A stretch of DNA of 64,000 nucleotides from Antedon mediterranea. Lineage: Eukaryota; Echinodermata; Crinoidea; Comatulida; Antedonidae. The notes under the pieces were generated by a model. It saw only the letters and a program-made list of their open reading frames with translations. It was not told the origin of the DNA and searched no databases. The stretch is from contig NC_092671.1 of NCBI RefSeq assembly GCF_964355755.1, forward strand, positions 12,320,501 through 12,384,500, read 5' to 3'. Numbering within the stretch: the stretch's first letter is position 1; each line of letters opens with the position of its first letter. The position numbers and the translations under genes are program-made. Below, piece by piece: positions 21,039-33,200 of the stretch.

Positions 21039-22996
21039 CTAAAAAAAATAGAATTGAAAAGTCATCTCATGATATAAAAAACCATGTACATCCAGAGAAT
21101 GTGACATTCGATTGTCAGAAACTGTGAAATCTATTTGTTATTTCCAAATTTAATCTGTCTGACGTCATTCAATATTCTCATTTATTATAGCAGGGAGTTG
21201 TTATTAGAACTCACTGATTATAGTAGTCGATGAAGTATGTGTTCAGTGTCATTTTAAATGCATTGACATTCGATTCAAACTACTTAAATGAAGTGATTGA
21301 CAATTCAATGCAATTATATTAGAAGTTTGCGCTATAGCAAGCCAAATAAACCGATTGTGAAGTATGAATTTTAAATGTAATAAATTCAAGTTATACCGTA
21401 TGGGTCTCACCAAATAGAAATTAATTTAAATTCGATTTGAATTAGGTGATTGACATCGATAGCAATAAAGATACGTATTTGCGATATAATGCACGCCTTA
21501 ATAAAGCAACTATGAACTAATTTATTTAAATAAATTGAATACTTCAACAAGTATGATCAGGTATCAGATGTCTTGTTTAAACTCTACATTTAAATTGGAA
21601 AGATCAGGTTCATAAACCACGGTCTCCTCCGTGAGCTGGTTATATTGTTGTTATATTTACAACCGGTACCACCCGGCAGGGTTCTACGACACCAATGTCA
21701 TTGAGTACATGGTATTAGCTTGCCAATATTTTTTTTGTCTAGCAGAAATAATTTAAAATCCGTTTTAAATTAAAATAAATCAATAGCGTACTAGGCATAT
21801 CTCAGTTGTGATTGTGCAGTTACATACATTTTATGTACTGACGCCCATTAAGTTGAAAATTCTAATACACGGAGTTTTTATACTTCTTCATAGTTAACGG
21901 AAGTATACGCAGTAGGCCTACTTGGGATACTCACACATTGGCAGTACTTTTAATAAACAAACTTCAATGAATGACTTATGAAAACAAAGCCACAATAGGT
22001 GCTTCATAACGATGGATGTTTATTCTTGAAATTTCAGGACTACAATTTGAACAATGACCTACCGACCTATTGTTAACGCATGTAGTAACCATGATTAAAG
22101 TTATATAATACTCCACACACAGTATATTTCACAATATAGCGTACTTCTGTAGGGGAGGCTATGTAAGCTGTTACCTAAAACATTCGTTGTCCCTATATAT
22201 AATACTTACGATGTACTGTAATATTTAACTAGAATTCCTGGAAATAGTCAATATAAGAAGTTGTTTGACACGTTTTGAAGCTATGTATTAAACCAAACGT
22301 GTTTATAGTAACCCTGGCCACAGTATAACGCTTGAATAAGCTCCGTACAAAGATTGGTCGATTGACTGAACACATACTGTTCATAATAAACACAATACGA
22401 TTTAAAGTCATTATGACGTCATTAATACCCTGCTTGCAGGACTGAGTCAATATGTTTTAAGTGCTTGTAAATTTTGATGGCGGTATAAATTTTAGACTGA
22501 CGTCACATAGTTGGTTCGTTTGCTTTTCGATTAGCCTAGATTTTATAATGCTTTAACATTAGGGTGGCTTATTCATAGATTCGATACACCCACAAGCAGC
22601 TAATTGTTTCAAATAATTTAGTTTTACATAATCTCAGTTTGTTTTGCTTTAATAATTAATAGGACGATAGACGGAGTACCTCCTAACCACTATACCACAA
22701 CCACCACAACCTACAATCGGTCATAGTACGTTGAACCCGAGTTCAACGATGATCCTAATTATCGCTTTATCTCGTATTTACTTTATACCAAATAATAATA
22801 GCAATATGATTTTCCTAGTTTAAAGTCGCTCTAAAATAACTTTACTGATTCACGAGTATCCATATTTATTGTTATTTTATATGCAACTAACACCAGAAAA
22901 CCTAAGATAAAGTTAAAACAATAAAGTAGGCCTAGTAGTAGGACTTACTGAGTATTTTGCATATCATTGGCACAAATTGTTAATAAAGAGACTTAC
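21039..22996 (-). other. Probable 5' intron of the ankyrin-CaaX gene
   Basis: About 2 kb of AT-rich sequence without recognised repeats or coding. It would be the first intron if the non-coding exon at 22997 is real. Confidence 0.4.
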
Positions 22997-23050
22997 AAGA
23001 TCAGAATCGTTGCGTTGTCGTGGGTCTGCTTTCCGCAGATGAATTTGGAA
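22997..23050 (-). other. Candidate 5' non-coding exon of the ankyrin-CaaX gene
   Basis: On the minus strand a GTAAGT donor follows 22997. The sequence above it has no ATG and is less AT-rich than its surroundings, with CpG-containing words. It is placed correctly to be the untranslated first exon feeding the acceptor at 21039. The upstream limit is a guess. Confidence 0.33.
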
Positions 23051-23200
23051 AACAAAAAACAATATTGTAGCTGTTCGTGAAAATTAAGGTAACGCTTTTA
23101 CCATCAATATTTTAATTTCAACAACAAATATTTGCAATCACTCTGCATTTGTACAAACAAATATATTATTTATTTGTTTAAACTTAAACCTTTTATACCG

Positions 23201-23320
23201 ATGGCCGATACCAAATGGAGCGACAAAACTCGCAAAGACAAAGAAAACCACTGGGAATTACTACTTAAAACCACAAAACCTTTTGGACTTAACATTAGGA
23301 ACACACTCCCAGATCGGTAA
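23201..23320 (+). pseudogene. Penelope-like element C-terminal coding fragment
   Basis: An open stretch reading KDKENHWELLLKTTKPFGLN then eight residues and a stop. The W...L.T..P.GLN pattern is typical of the end of the GIY-YIG endonuclease region of Penelope-like retroelements (family knowledge). No further coding is intact upstream. The hammerhead-like motif downstream supports the call. Confidence 0.5.
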
Positions 23321-23561
23321 AATTATTCCATTGACTACCAAAATTTAAGTTTCAATATTAACCACCATTTTAGCTTTTTTTAGTTCCATTCCAAAATTGT
23401 GTATATCTCTACCAAGCTACATTCTTTGTTTTCTACTCTTATTCAGTCTCCACCCACTATTCAACACGCTGTTTCTATTGTTATATTTCTTTTATTCCTG
23501 TCCACCCAGGCAGCACTTGCCAACTCATATGCTATACTTTATCTAAATTCCCTCACTTGCA

Positions 23562-23583
23562 CTGATGAAGGGCTAGCCCGAAA
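23562..23583 (+). ncRNA. Hammerhead-ribozyme-like core
   Basis: CTGATGA, a short self-complementary stem (GGGCTAGCCC) and GAAA: the conserved CUGANGA/stem II/GAAA core. It is followed by GCTCTGC, which could be a minimal stem III. Penelope-like elements are known to carry such ribozymes in their terminal repeats. Stem I is not convincing here, so activity is doubtful. Confidence 0.45.
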
Positions 23584-23589
23584 GCTCTG

Positions 23590-23825
23590 CTAACTTTTCT
23601 GGCTCTTTACTTTATCGTTTTGATTTAGCTTTTCGCTTTTTTTTTGTATCTCCATTGAGATCCAGCCACTGATACCCACAGCATTGTCATTTTTGTCAGT
23701 AATTTGCCTTTGGATGTATACAATTATATATAAATCAAAAGACAAATTAATGAAAAATGACAATGCTGTCACGTGGGTAAATCAAAACGATAAGTGAAAC
23801 AGCCAGAACAAATTTGTAGAGATTT
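23590..23825. repeat. Inverted repeat in the Penelope-like remnant
   Basis: A left arm with TTCTGGCTCTTTACTTTATCG, TTTTGATTTA and GCATTGTCATTTTT recurs inverted on the right (AAAAATGACAATGC, TAAATCAAAACGATAA, GCCAGAA). Together with the motif at 23823-23846 it suggests two element ends head to head. Confidence 0.65.
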
Positions 23826-23846
23826 CGAGTAATATTCCTTCCTCAG
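23823..23846 (-). ncRNA. Second hammerhead-like core, inverted
   Basis: Reverse complement reads CTGAGGA ... CGAAA, fitting CUGANGA/GAAA but with only a two-base-pair stem II. Opposed to the core at 23562 across the inverted repeat. Confidence 0.3.
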
Positions 23847-24151
23847 TGCCACAAAACACACTCGAGAACAATACAATAAAATAATAAATGATATAAAATA
23901 ATTATAGAGATACAGTCGGTTCTATAAAAAAATATGTTAGAGCGACACCAATACTTTAGATAAGTACGGTAGGCTCAAACTTAGCTACACACTGGTAATG
24001 ATGCCTTGTTATGATAACGACTGCGATAACGTCTACGTATTATCACTATCGGCGGTAGAGTATGGCTGCTGCCTAGCCTATGTTTTTGTTATGAATACCA
24101 TTCAATTATGACTGATTATTGACAGTTTTTTACCTTCCACACTCATGAAAA

Positions 24152-24218
24152 ATGAGTTCGGAAGAGTTTGGATTAGGTGCTACTGGTGGGATAGGGTCTC
24201 CTGTCCGAAAATGTTCAG
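24152..24218 (+). CDS. TRIO: Trio exon 1 (start codon)
   Basis: MSSEEFGLGATGGIGSPVRK then CS and one leftover base, donor GTAAGT. A TGA in the same frame lies two codons before the ATG, so this start is well bounded. An earlier ATG at 24145 is in another frame and overlaps it. The N-terminus is short and Ser/Gly-rich, unlike the longer low-complexity start of human TRIO. Confidence 0.72.
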
Positions 24219-27200
24219 GTAAGTATAATAAATAAAGGCAAAATATACCTTATCTGAATTGAATTATTGGGTTCACCATCGCCGATCGTCTGCCTGGGAG
24301 CATGTACAATAAGCACGGTCTAACCCTTTGTTGTGTTGGGTTAAGTGCAACCTAGGCCTAGTAAGGTCTTGGTGAACAATGGGGTGTATGTGGGTTTCTG
24401 GGGTGCAGTTTACCTGGAGGAGAATGGGTATAGTAAATATTTTGTCTGCTTGTGACTGGGTTATTCACTGTATACCGAGCTAGTAGTAGTGGTGGGTGTT
24501 TAAAAAAAAGACAAAGAAAATGTGACAGCAGGAGGGAGGGGGGCCTACACTGTCTGTGTAGACTAAAGAGTTAGGTTAGGTAGGCATACAGTCATTTCAG
24601 TGGATAGCTCTCTCTAGTATAATTAGTGAAATTTCACACTTATTGGCTAGGGTCCACTTTGTCACTAATTGGTGACCCGATCAAACGTCGAAATAACATT
24701 TCAAACCTTATACTTATATTTTATATCTTATATTATAGTGCCCGGTGGAGATACATTAATTAAATGTAATAATGGATTTAACTGTGAGACCCACCTTACT
24801 ATGAATGTTAATTAAAAAAAGTTAGTTAAAAAAGTTTAAAATGAACATTATCTGCTAATTTACCTGATGTTGTTCCAGCTGGACCTACAGTATAAACTGT
24901 TCCGGCACGGTTTCACACCTATTTCGGTATTGCGCTGGAAAATAAAGTCAAAGGTCAATGTTTCGTTTTCATGACATTTCATTTCGTAGCCGTGTGAAAA
25001 TGAAACATTAACGGAGCCGGACAGAAAACGTGCCGGAGCAGGTGTGAAAGATGCTTAATTGAGGTCCCAATAATATTGAGATGAAATAGAATTCAAGATG
25101 TTTCCAATATTCAATAAAGAAAAATATCATCAATTGGAAAACAGTTCAATGGATTATTGTCTTAGTTTTATATTTGTAGTCGGTTTCTTTTACTGTTTTC
25201 TACAGTATGCCTATAATGTAAAATTAATTAATAGTATGCAAATTTTAAACTTTAACATATTAAATTGATTGAACAATTTTTATATAGCACATCAACATTT
25301 ACATTTTTTTGTATTTGACTTAAAATTGTTTTGAACATTTCAAGTTCATGCAAAACCATTTCAAGGTAGCAGTCATTATCAATAGTATATATTGAGGAAG
25401 TAAGAGATTTCCGACTATCATAACTTGGTTATTGATTACATTAAAACAAATTACATTTAAAGACTGAAGCGTTCCTACTGTATTGCAGTAGTACAGTAGT
25501 ATGCAGACAGTATTTGATGTATTATGTTATTATTAAATATTAAAAGCATACAATGGCTTTAAAAGTATTACTAATGTGCTTACCTTCAAGTAAGGCCTAT
25601 TCTGAAAACTGTTTACCGGTAATGCCAGTAAATTATTTTTATCATGATTATTTTCTGAAGTGAAGTATAAAGTTTGAATAGCAGATTTACAATGCGAACA
25701 GTACTGTATATGGCATAATGTAATCCAAATCTATGTACTTTTTAAGTCTAAGCTGGATTAAGTTACTGTACTCATGAGGATCTTGATTACACTCTACTGA
25801 GTGTCCTTTTCTCACAAAATACTGTAAGACCTCTGTTTTAAAATCCAACAACTTTAATACTAAAAGTATCACAAAACTCTATTAAAAAAAAATAATATAA
25901 TCTTGGCAACTTTCAAAGAGTTACTATGTACAATAGTAATATTCAATTATCTTTCAACCAACCAAGATACAGTACAGTAGTTTAAATTTAATTCCAGGTT
26001 AAATTTTTATTTTTACACTACTTACAATAAAGTGATCAGTAAAGTAACTAAATATTATAGTCAAGATATTTGAAAGACAGTTTTATGTGAGCACATCCTT
26101 TCCTGTATAGACCAATACTTATTGTAAAAAACCGCTATATGATCTACTTCAACGAGATGTAAGTGTTTAAATGTACAGTACATGAACACAGATGATAGTT
26201 TAGTTTTACAGCGTTTGGATTACAGTCACTGTACACTGAGAAAATAAGGTTTACTCTAGAACTGGACTACCGTAGATCCATATGTCAGTGTTACAGTACT
26301 TGCCACAAACTATTTAAATTAAATTAAAAGGTAACTTCATTATCAGTATACTCTAACTGTAATACAGTACAATACAAACATACAGTACTAAAAATAAATT
26401 ATATTAGCAGATCTGATAATATATTTTTAGCTAGATATGATTGAAGATTTTTATTTCTTTTCATAATTTACAAAACAACAGATAAAAATCCTTCAAGCAA
26501 AACATTGGTTCAATGTTCGATACGATTGTAACAATTGGACAATTTCCTTTAGAACTTGATCAAAATCAGAATGATTATAAAGAGCAATTGTATGTCAGTG
26601 TATCTTGTAAACGGCTGCCATTCTAGCTGTCACAATCATTTATATGTCCTGCGTTGTATTGGTATATTGTAATGAAAATAGCAAAATCCTCTTACAAGCA
26701 TACGTACACACTTTAAATTTGGTCCTGAAAAACAGTGGACATTTACGGTACAGATGAATCAACAGTAATTTGTTACAGTATAGTATTTGCTGTTTTGTAT
26801 ATTGTATAGTACTCTACTATCTGTAAATAACAATTCTTATGGGTTTGTGAAAAGAATTACTAACTGATGGATTATATCTTTTAGGACTGCTAAAAAAATC
26901 AAAAGACATTAAACTAAATATCTACCTTTAACCAATAAATATACTGGAACCCAACTATTCGTTTAAGAAATTGTACGGCCTATTTTGTTGGTAACCATAA
27001 ACATTGGATATCTTCACTGTTGTCAACAGGTTTTCCACAAAAACACCCCATATTATTTCCTACACATTTATTTGACTTAAATATAATTCATTTAAAAATT
27101 GTTTTAAAAAAAAACAGAATTACAGTAGATATTTTTTTGTCAGTGTGCCAATTATTTTCCGCAAGCTTGCATAATATTGCCTGCTGTAGACTAGGTGTCT

Positions 27201-30200
27201 ATTATAAAGGTGTTTGTGTTTTAAGCGTTTGCATAATTAATAACATGTAAAGTCTAATATGGTATATTAACATAATTTATAAATGGACCAATTCTTTAGA
27301 CTTTATGCAGTAATTTACTAATAATATGTAAATAACATTAAGTGTAAAGATTTAAACTTCATAGCCATTTATCATTTTTCTATGAAAAAAATATGGAAGT
27401 AAAATTGTTAAAACCAACACAAGTGCAAACATGAATACTGTAGTTGTACATGAATTAAGATCAAATTTGTGTGTAAAGTGTCAAAATAAGTGACAGATTT
27501 TGAAAATGGTAGGTACTGTAGGTGGATGGGGGAGGTGTTTGGGGTAGTGGGGCATAAATATTGAAGACTTGCTGAACTTTACCTAATGTCCTATATTTAC
27601 AGAACAAAAATCTGGCTTTATAGTTTGTTAAAAACACCATTGTGATAATAAACACATGCAGTACAGAACATGAATATACGTGTAACCATGGTGTAACGCA
27701 GTATGTCAGTGGAGAGTACAGTACTATACATGTGTGGTAGCCTACAGTATACTAGCTGGTCTAGCTTTAGTTTCAATTGACCTGGTATACTATTGAACAG
27801 CTGGCTAGCTTCTGGCTGTTTGTTGACGTTTACCCAGCAAGATGCCTATAACTTCCTACCAATATGTAATGGCACTATTGCACTATTATTAATCAATATA
27901 CAGTATTACACATCCTATTTTATAACAAATATACAGTGATATTATATTATACATGTAGTACAGTAGGATGGATTAACAACAATTGAAATGATTAAATTAA
28001 TAATTATAAGAAATAAATTATTACTAATTCATATGACTCAAGTGCAGTTTTTGTCAGATTTTATTGTTCTTAACTTATACAGTAATTCATTTAAAATCAC
28101 ATTCAAATTACATTTTTCTGACCACACTTATACTCATAACTTATAGTCCCATTCTCAATCTCTTTTTACAAATGTACAGTGTTCATTGTTTTGTCTTTGG
28201 ATCTGTGGATGTCCGGTTCATTTATATGCAGCCTTATTAATTAACCCATGCTAATTGGAGTCAAGAGAAATATTGATTGAGCTTCTAAAAGACTGGCAGT
28301 ATTGGCCTGTATACAACAATGATGATTTAGCTATGTTGCACCTGGTAAAACATACCCACAGTGATGAGATTTTAACACTGAAATTGTCACCATAAATTAG
28401 TTTACTGATTAAATTAAATGTATACCGGTTTGTATATTTTTTTTGTGTACAGTAATAGAGGTTCCCATTTCAAATGGTCATAAATGGTCATAAAAGGTCA
28501 TTCTTATTAAAAGCATATTTTTGTAGAGCACAGTATGGTTATTTTTATTTTGGTATGTCTACCCATGGAAGTATATTTTATACCTCCATGGTCTACTGTA
28601 TATCTCAATGAAAATTAGTGTATTTTAGATATACTGGTTTCTTGATAAAAATTATTAAAGGATCCGGTGTATGTTGTACTTATGTAAAGAGGTTTAGAAC
28701 CAGACCCATTACATAAAACATGACATGAACTTAATATAACTTTATTTGTCCTCTTAAAAAACAAAGAAATGTCGGTTGTCAGCAAATCCGATTAAAAGAT
28801 ACATAAATGGACTAAAAATGACAAAAAGTGTAAAAGATACATGAGTCAGTGTTAAAATATAAAAAATGCTGTATTAAAAAATTATGAATTTAATTAGATG
28901 ACAGTAATATATATTTTTTTAAATTGATTTGTTTCTTGCAAATGTTCATAACTCATAGTGCCCTGAATAAAGAAGTAAATAATCTCAGTTGAAAGTTCAC
29001 TAAATATTGATTTTTCTCATAATATTCATGATTTTACTTACCTGTCTCATGATCCATACAAAGTTATTGATTAGGCTGTAAATCATTACACAATTCCCTT
29101 ATTTACTAATTTTCAACCTTTAATACATTCAGTTTATAAATTAGCAATTTATAAATCAGTTTATGTTAATGACTTGACAGTTACAGTATTCTACAATACA
29201 CCAAGAAGAGGGAAAGATTATAGGTAGTTTGGAACTACTGTATATACAGTATAGTAGTACTGTACAGTAGACCTACACTGGATCGGCTGATTTTAAAATT
29301 TATTTTCATTCATGAAAATGTGGCAGTTGAGGCATGGCCCAGCAAACCATATACTCCATAAAATTGGCACAGGTTCAAGGCTCTCCTTTACCCTAGTTTG
29401 TGTGGTATAACACATCTTGGATAAAGATAAAGACCTTAAACTGGAGGTACGTTAACAGTAAAAATTTGGCATGTGTACCTTTTTTAAAAAAAAACAAACC
29501 TGGTCCGTTGTTCAAATGACTAGGGAGTTACCCCGGGTACTGGACCATCTAAGCCCCTATAAATCATGATACTATAGGTGCTGTACTGTGACTGCTGTGG
29601 GTCTATGGAGGACCTAATTTTCTCAATTAAGGGTGGCTATATATAACAGTATTAAGACACTTTTCTATATTATTCTCATTGTTTATTCATCCCAAGAATT
29701 CCAATTATAATTTTCTTGGCAACAATTCTCCATCCAATCTTTCCTAATATTTAATAATTAAAAGTAAATAAAGTCAGGTAGACTGGACAGTTGTCAATTC
29801 AACAATTGGTCTCAAACCAATTCCTGCTAATAATAAAATGGTAATTAGCATTTTGATCAGGTGGCTTCTTTAATACGTTATACTACCTACCTTGTTCTAC
29901 TGTTGAATACCGTACAGTATGTTGAAAGTATAGTATTATAATCATATTGTGATGCATCAAATCCATTGGGATTAACATAATCCTCTGGACAGGAAACATG
30001 GGATTTGCTAATACCCTACACAGACTACTGTTGAAAGACCTGTTATAGAACAATATGTTGCCATGGTTACTATTATTTTTAAGTTGGGTATGGGAGTTTA
30101 AATTCATCTGAAACAAATGATTCAATTATAGCAACCTATGAAATCTACATTTATCCAAACTGATACTGTAAATACAGTAGTAGGCAACTCAAATATTAAA

Positions 30201-33200
30201 AACCTGTATTCATGTTTTGGTTATTAAGTGGATTATGTTAAGCTTTTTTTTTGTAGATTTATCCAACCATATATATGTACTCAACTTTGATGAAAAGCAG
30301 GCTTATAATATTAGAAGGGTGCTTAACACAGTATCTGGGAAATACATATTTTTTGTTATGGTGGCTCATTGGTAAAGAAATATGTAATTTTACATTACAG
30401 TATACATTACTGGTAATACATTAATGTGTTTTTTTCTTTTTCAGGGTCCTCCATGAGCATGGGCATTCGGGCAGTGGATGTTCTACCAATACTTAAGGAA
30501 AAATTAGCATTTATTTCAGGTAAAATAATTGTACAAAATATAGAAAAATAGATATAGGTTTTAAAATTATTTAATAACTTGATACAATATTTCTTTATCA
30601 CACATACTGTAGCATTAATTAAATTTCATAGAATGTGAATAATTGTGGCAGAAATTATAAATCTGTAGGTAACCTTCAATTGCTGTTTAAACAGTACACC
30701 ATACAGCAAGATAATGCAGTACAGGTACTATACTGTAGGCACCTATAAAATTAATTCCAACATCATTTAGAACTAGAAAGCCACTCCGATAGTGCATACC
30801 TCCGCCTACTGTAAAATTCTCCTACATAAGATTTCTCCGAAAAAAAAAAATATATATTTGTGTGTGTCTTAAATGCTGTTTGTGATTTAGGCTAATTTAA
30901 ATACAAGCTTGTGTATGCGAGTTTGGTGTAATGGTTATGTAACAAGCCTTTCAACAATTAACAATAGCTTCAGTTGACTAACAATAGAACAGCAACACAA
31001 AAATCAAACAAGTGAATTTGAAAAGAAATAGGTTTTTTTAAACTACTCGCATCAAAAAACGTGCACATTAAATAAAATTATGTTTTAAAATTACAAATCA
31101 GAAATTATAACTCTTGCCTCTAGTATAAAAATGAAGTTTTTTGGACAAGTAGTTTTCGAGAAAATGCAATTTCAGTATACTTGTTACTTTAAGACTGGTC
31201 GCCGGCAGTGTTCTCCCCAGGATTCACATCAAGCGTCACGCTTGCCCCACCCCCCCCCCCCCCCCGAGGGGGGTCATTCCGACACTAAGCACTTGAGTCA
31301 CAGCCCCACCATGGTTGGGGCTGTGACGAAGCGATTTTTGGTAATTTACACCCTAGATGGCCGGAAATGGTACTCTCGCACATAACATTTATGTTGAATG
31401 ACACCTCTGGTTTGGCCGGAAATAACACTTATAGCGCGCTAGCAAACAACAAAACGATCGTAGCCAACTTTTTCCGCCGGTAAACATACGCGAAGAAACA
31501 TTTTTTGCGTTCATTACGAACGTCAGGGGGAAGCCCCAATGAAAAAAATAGGCCTAATCTATTAGCCTACTCATCAGTAGGACAACTCTAGTTGGCCGGA
31601 AACGAAACTTTATAGCGCATTAGCAAACAGTAAAACCATCGTAGCATACTTTTTCCGCCAGTAAACATACGCGATAAAAAAATGTTTTTGCGTTCAATAC
31701 GAACGTCAAGGGGAATTCCCCGATGAAATAAAACTAGGCCTACTCATGAGTAGAACAACTCTGTAGTTGGCCGGAAAGACACTTCATAGCGCGCTAGCAA
31801 ACCGCACGATCGTAGCCTGCTTTTTCCGCCGGTAAACATACGCGATAAGAAACATTTTTTGCGTTCATTACGAACGTCAAGGGGAATTCCCCGATGAAAT
31901 AAAAAATGCCTACTCATCAGTAGGACAACTCTGTAGTTGGCCAGAAAGGACACTTCATAGCGCGCTAGCAAACAGCCCGATTGAGCCTACTTTTCCGCAG
32001 GTAAACATACTGTACGCGATATATGAAAAAAAAATATGCCTCATCAGTAGGCAAAACTGTAGTTAGCCGGAAACGACACCTCATAGCGCGTTAGCAAACA
32101 TTAAAACGATCGTAGCCTACTTTTTTTTTTCGCCGGCGGGTAAACATATGCGATAAAAAACATTTTTTGCGTTCAAATACAAACATCAGGGGCAAGTCCC
32201 GATGAAATAAAACTAGGCCTACTCATTAGTAAGACACCTCTAGTTGCCCGGAAATAAGACTTCATAGCGCACTAGGAAATAGGAAAACATTCGAAAGAGA
32301 GACATGGCAGTAACAAAACACGTGCTTACATCTCTCGGCGGCGGCCGGTGAAAGCACCATGTGACATACAGTATCGCAGTACTGATATCACAATACCATG
32401 TGACATCCCTTGTCACTCGACTTTCTCACGAAGTAGGGCCTAAAACATTCTAGCACCGATGTACAAATGTACCTTAAGTTAAGTGAAATAAGACTTTAGC
32501 GCACTAGCAAATAGGAAAACGATCGTAGCCTTCTTGAATGTATTATACGATTATACGATACAATTGCGCCTAGAAATCATTTGATGACGTGCGTATGTTA
32601 CCAACGAAAGAGTAAATCCCACCGATAGAGTCGATTAATTCAGTGTGATATTGAAAATAATAATATCATCGATATTTATTTTTAATACACATAACATTTT
32701 TACAAGAAAAACAATACAATCAATCATTTACTTTATTTACAATATACAAGTTACTACACTTTAGACAACAGCCAAATACTAGAGATCGAAAGAGAGACAT
32801 GGCAGTAACAAAACACGTGTTTACATAATCTCTCTGCGGCGGCCGGTGAAAGCGAGTCTCAGTTTAGTTGTTTAACACTTTGTTACGCAGTCTTTTGTTT
32901 TTCGTCTAGTGGTCATGTCACGTGTCTCGTATGCATTAGGCTCTTTATGCATGCCGCGCCTCAGCTCTAGAAAAAGTACCGTACCTGCCTGTTAATCTAT
33001 TTTTAGATTGTTGTGGTTGATATTTTTAAGCGTCACGGATAAGGTTTTAAGCGTCACGGCCGACCGTAAAGCGTCACGGTAGAGAACCCAAGCGTCACGG
33101 TACCGTGACGCTTCAAAGGCCTGGGGAGAACACTGCGCCGGCTTTTGAAAAATGTTGTCCTATCTTTTAACACTAGCAGGTCTGAAAAGTATACTAAAAA

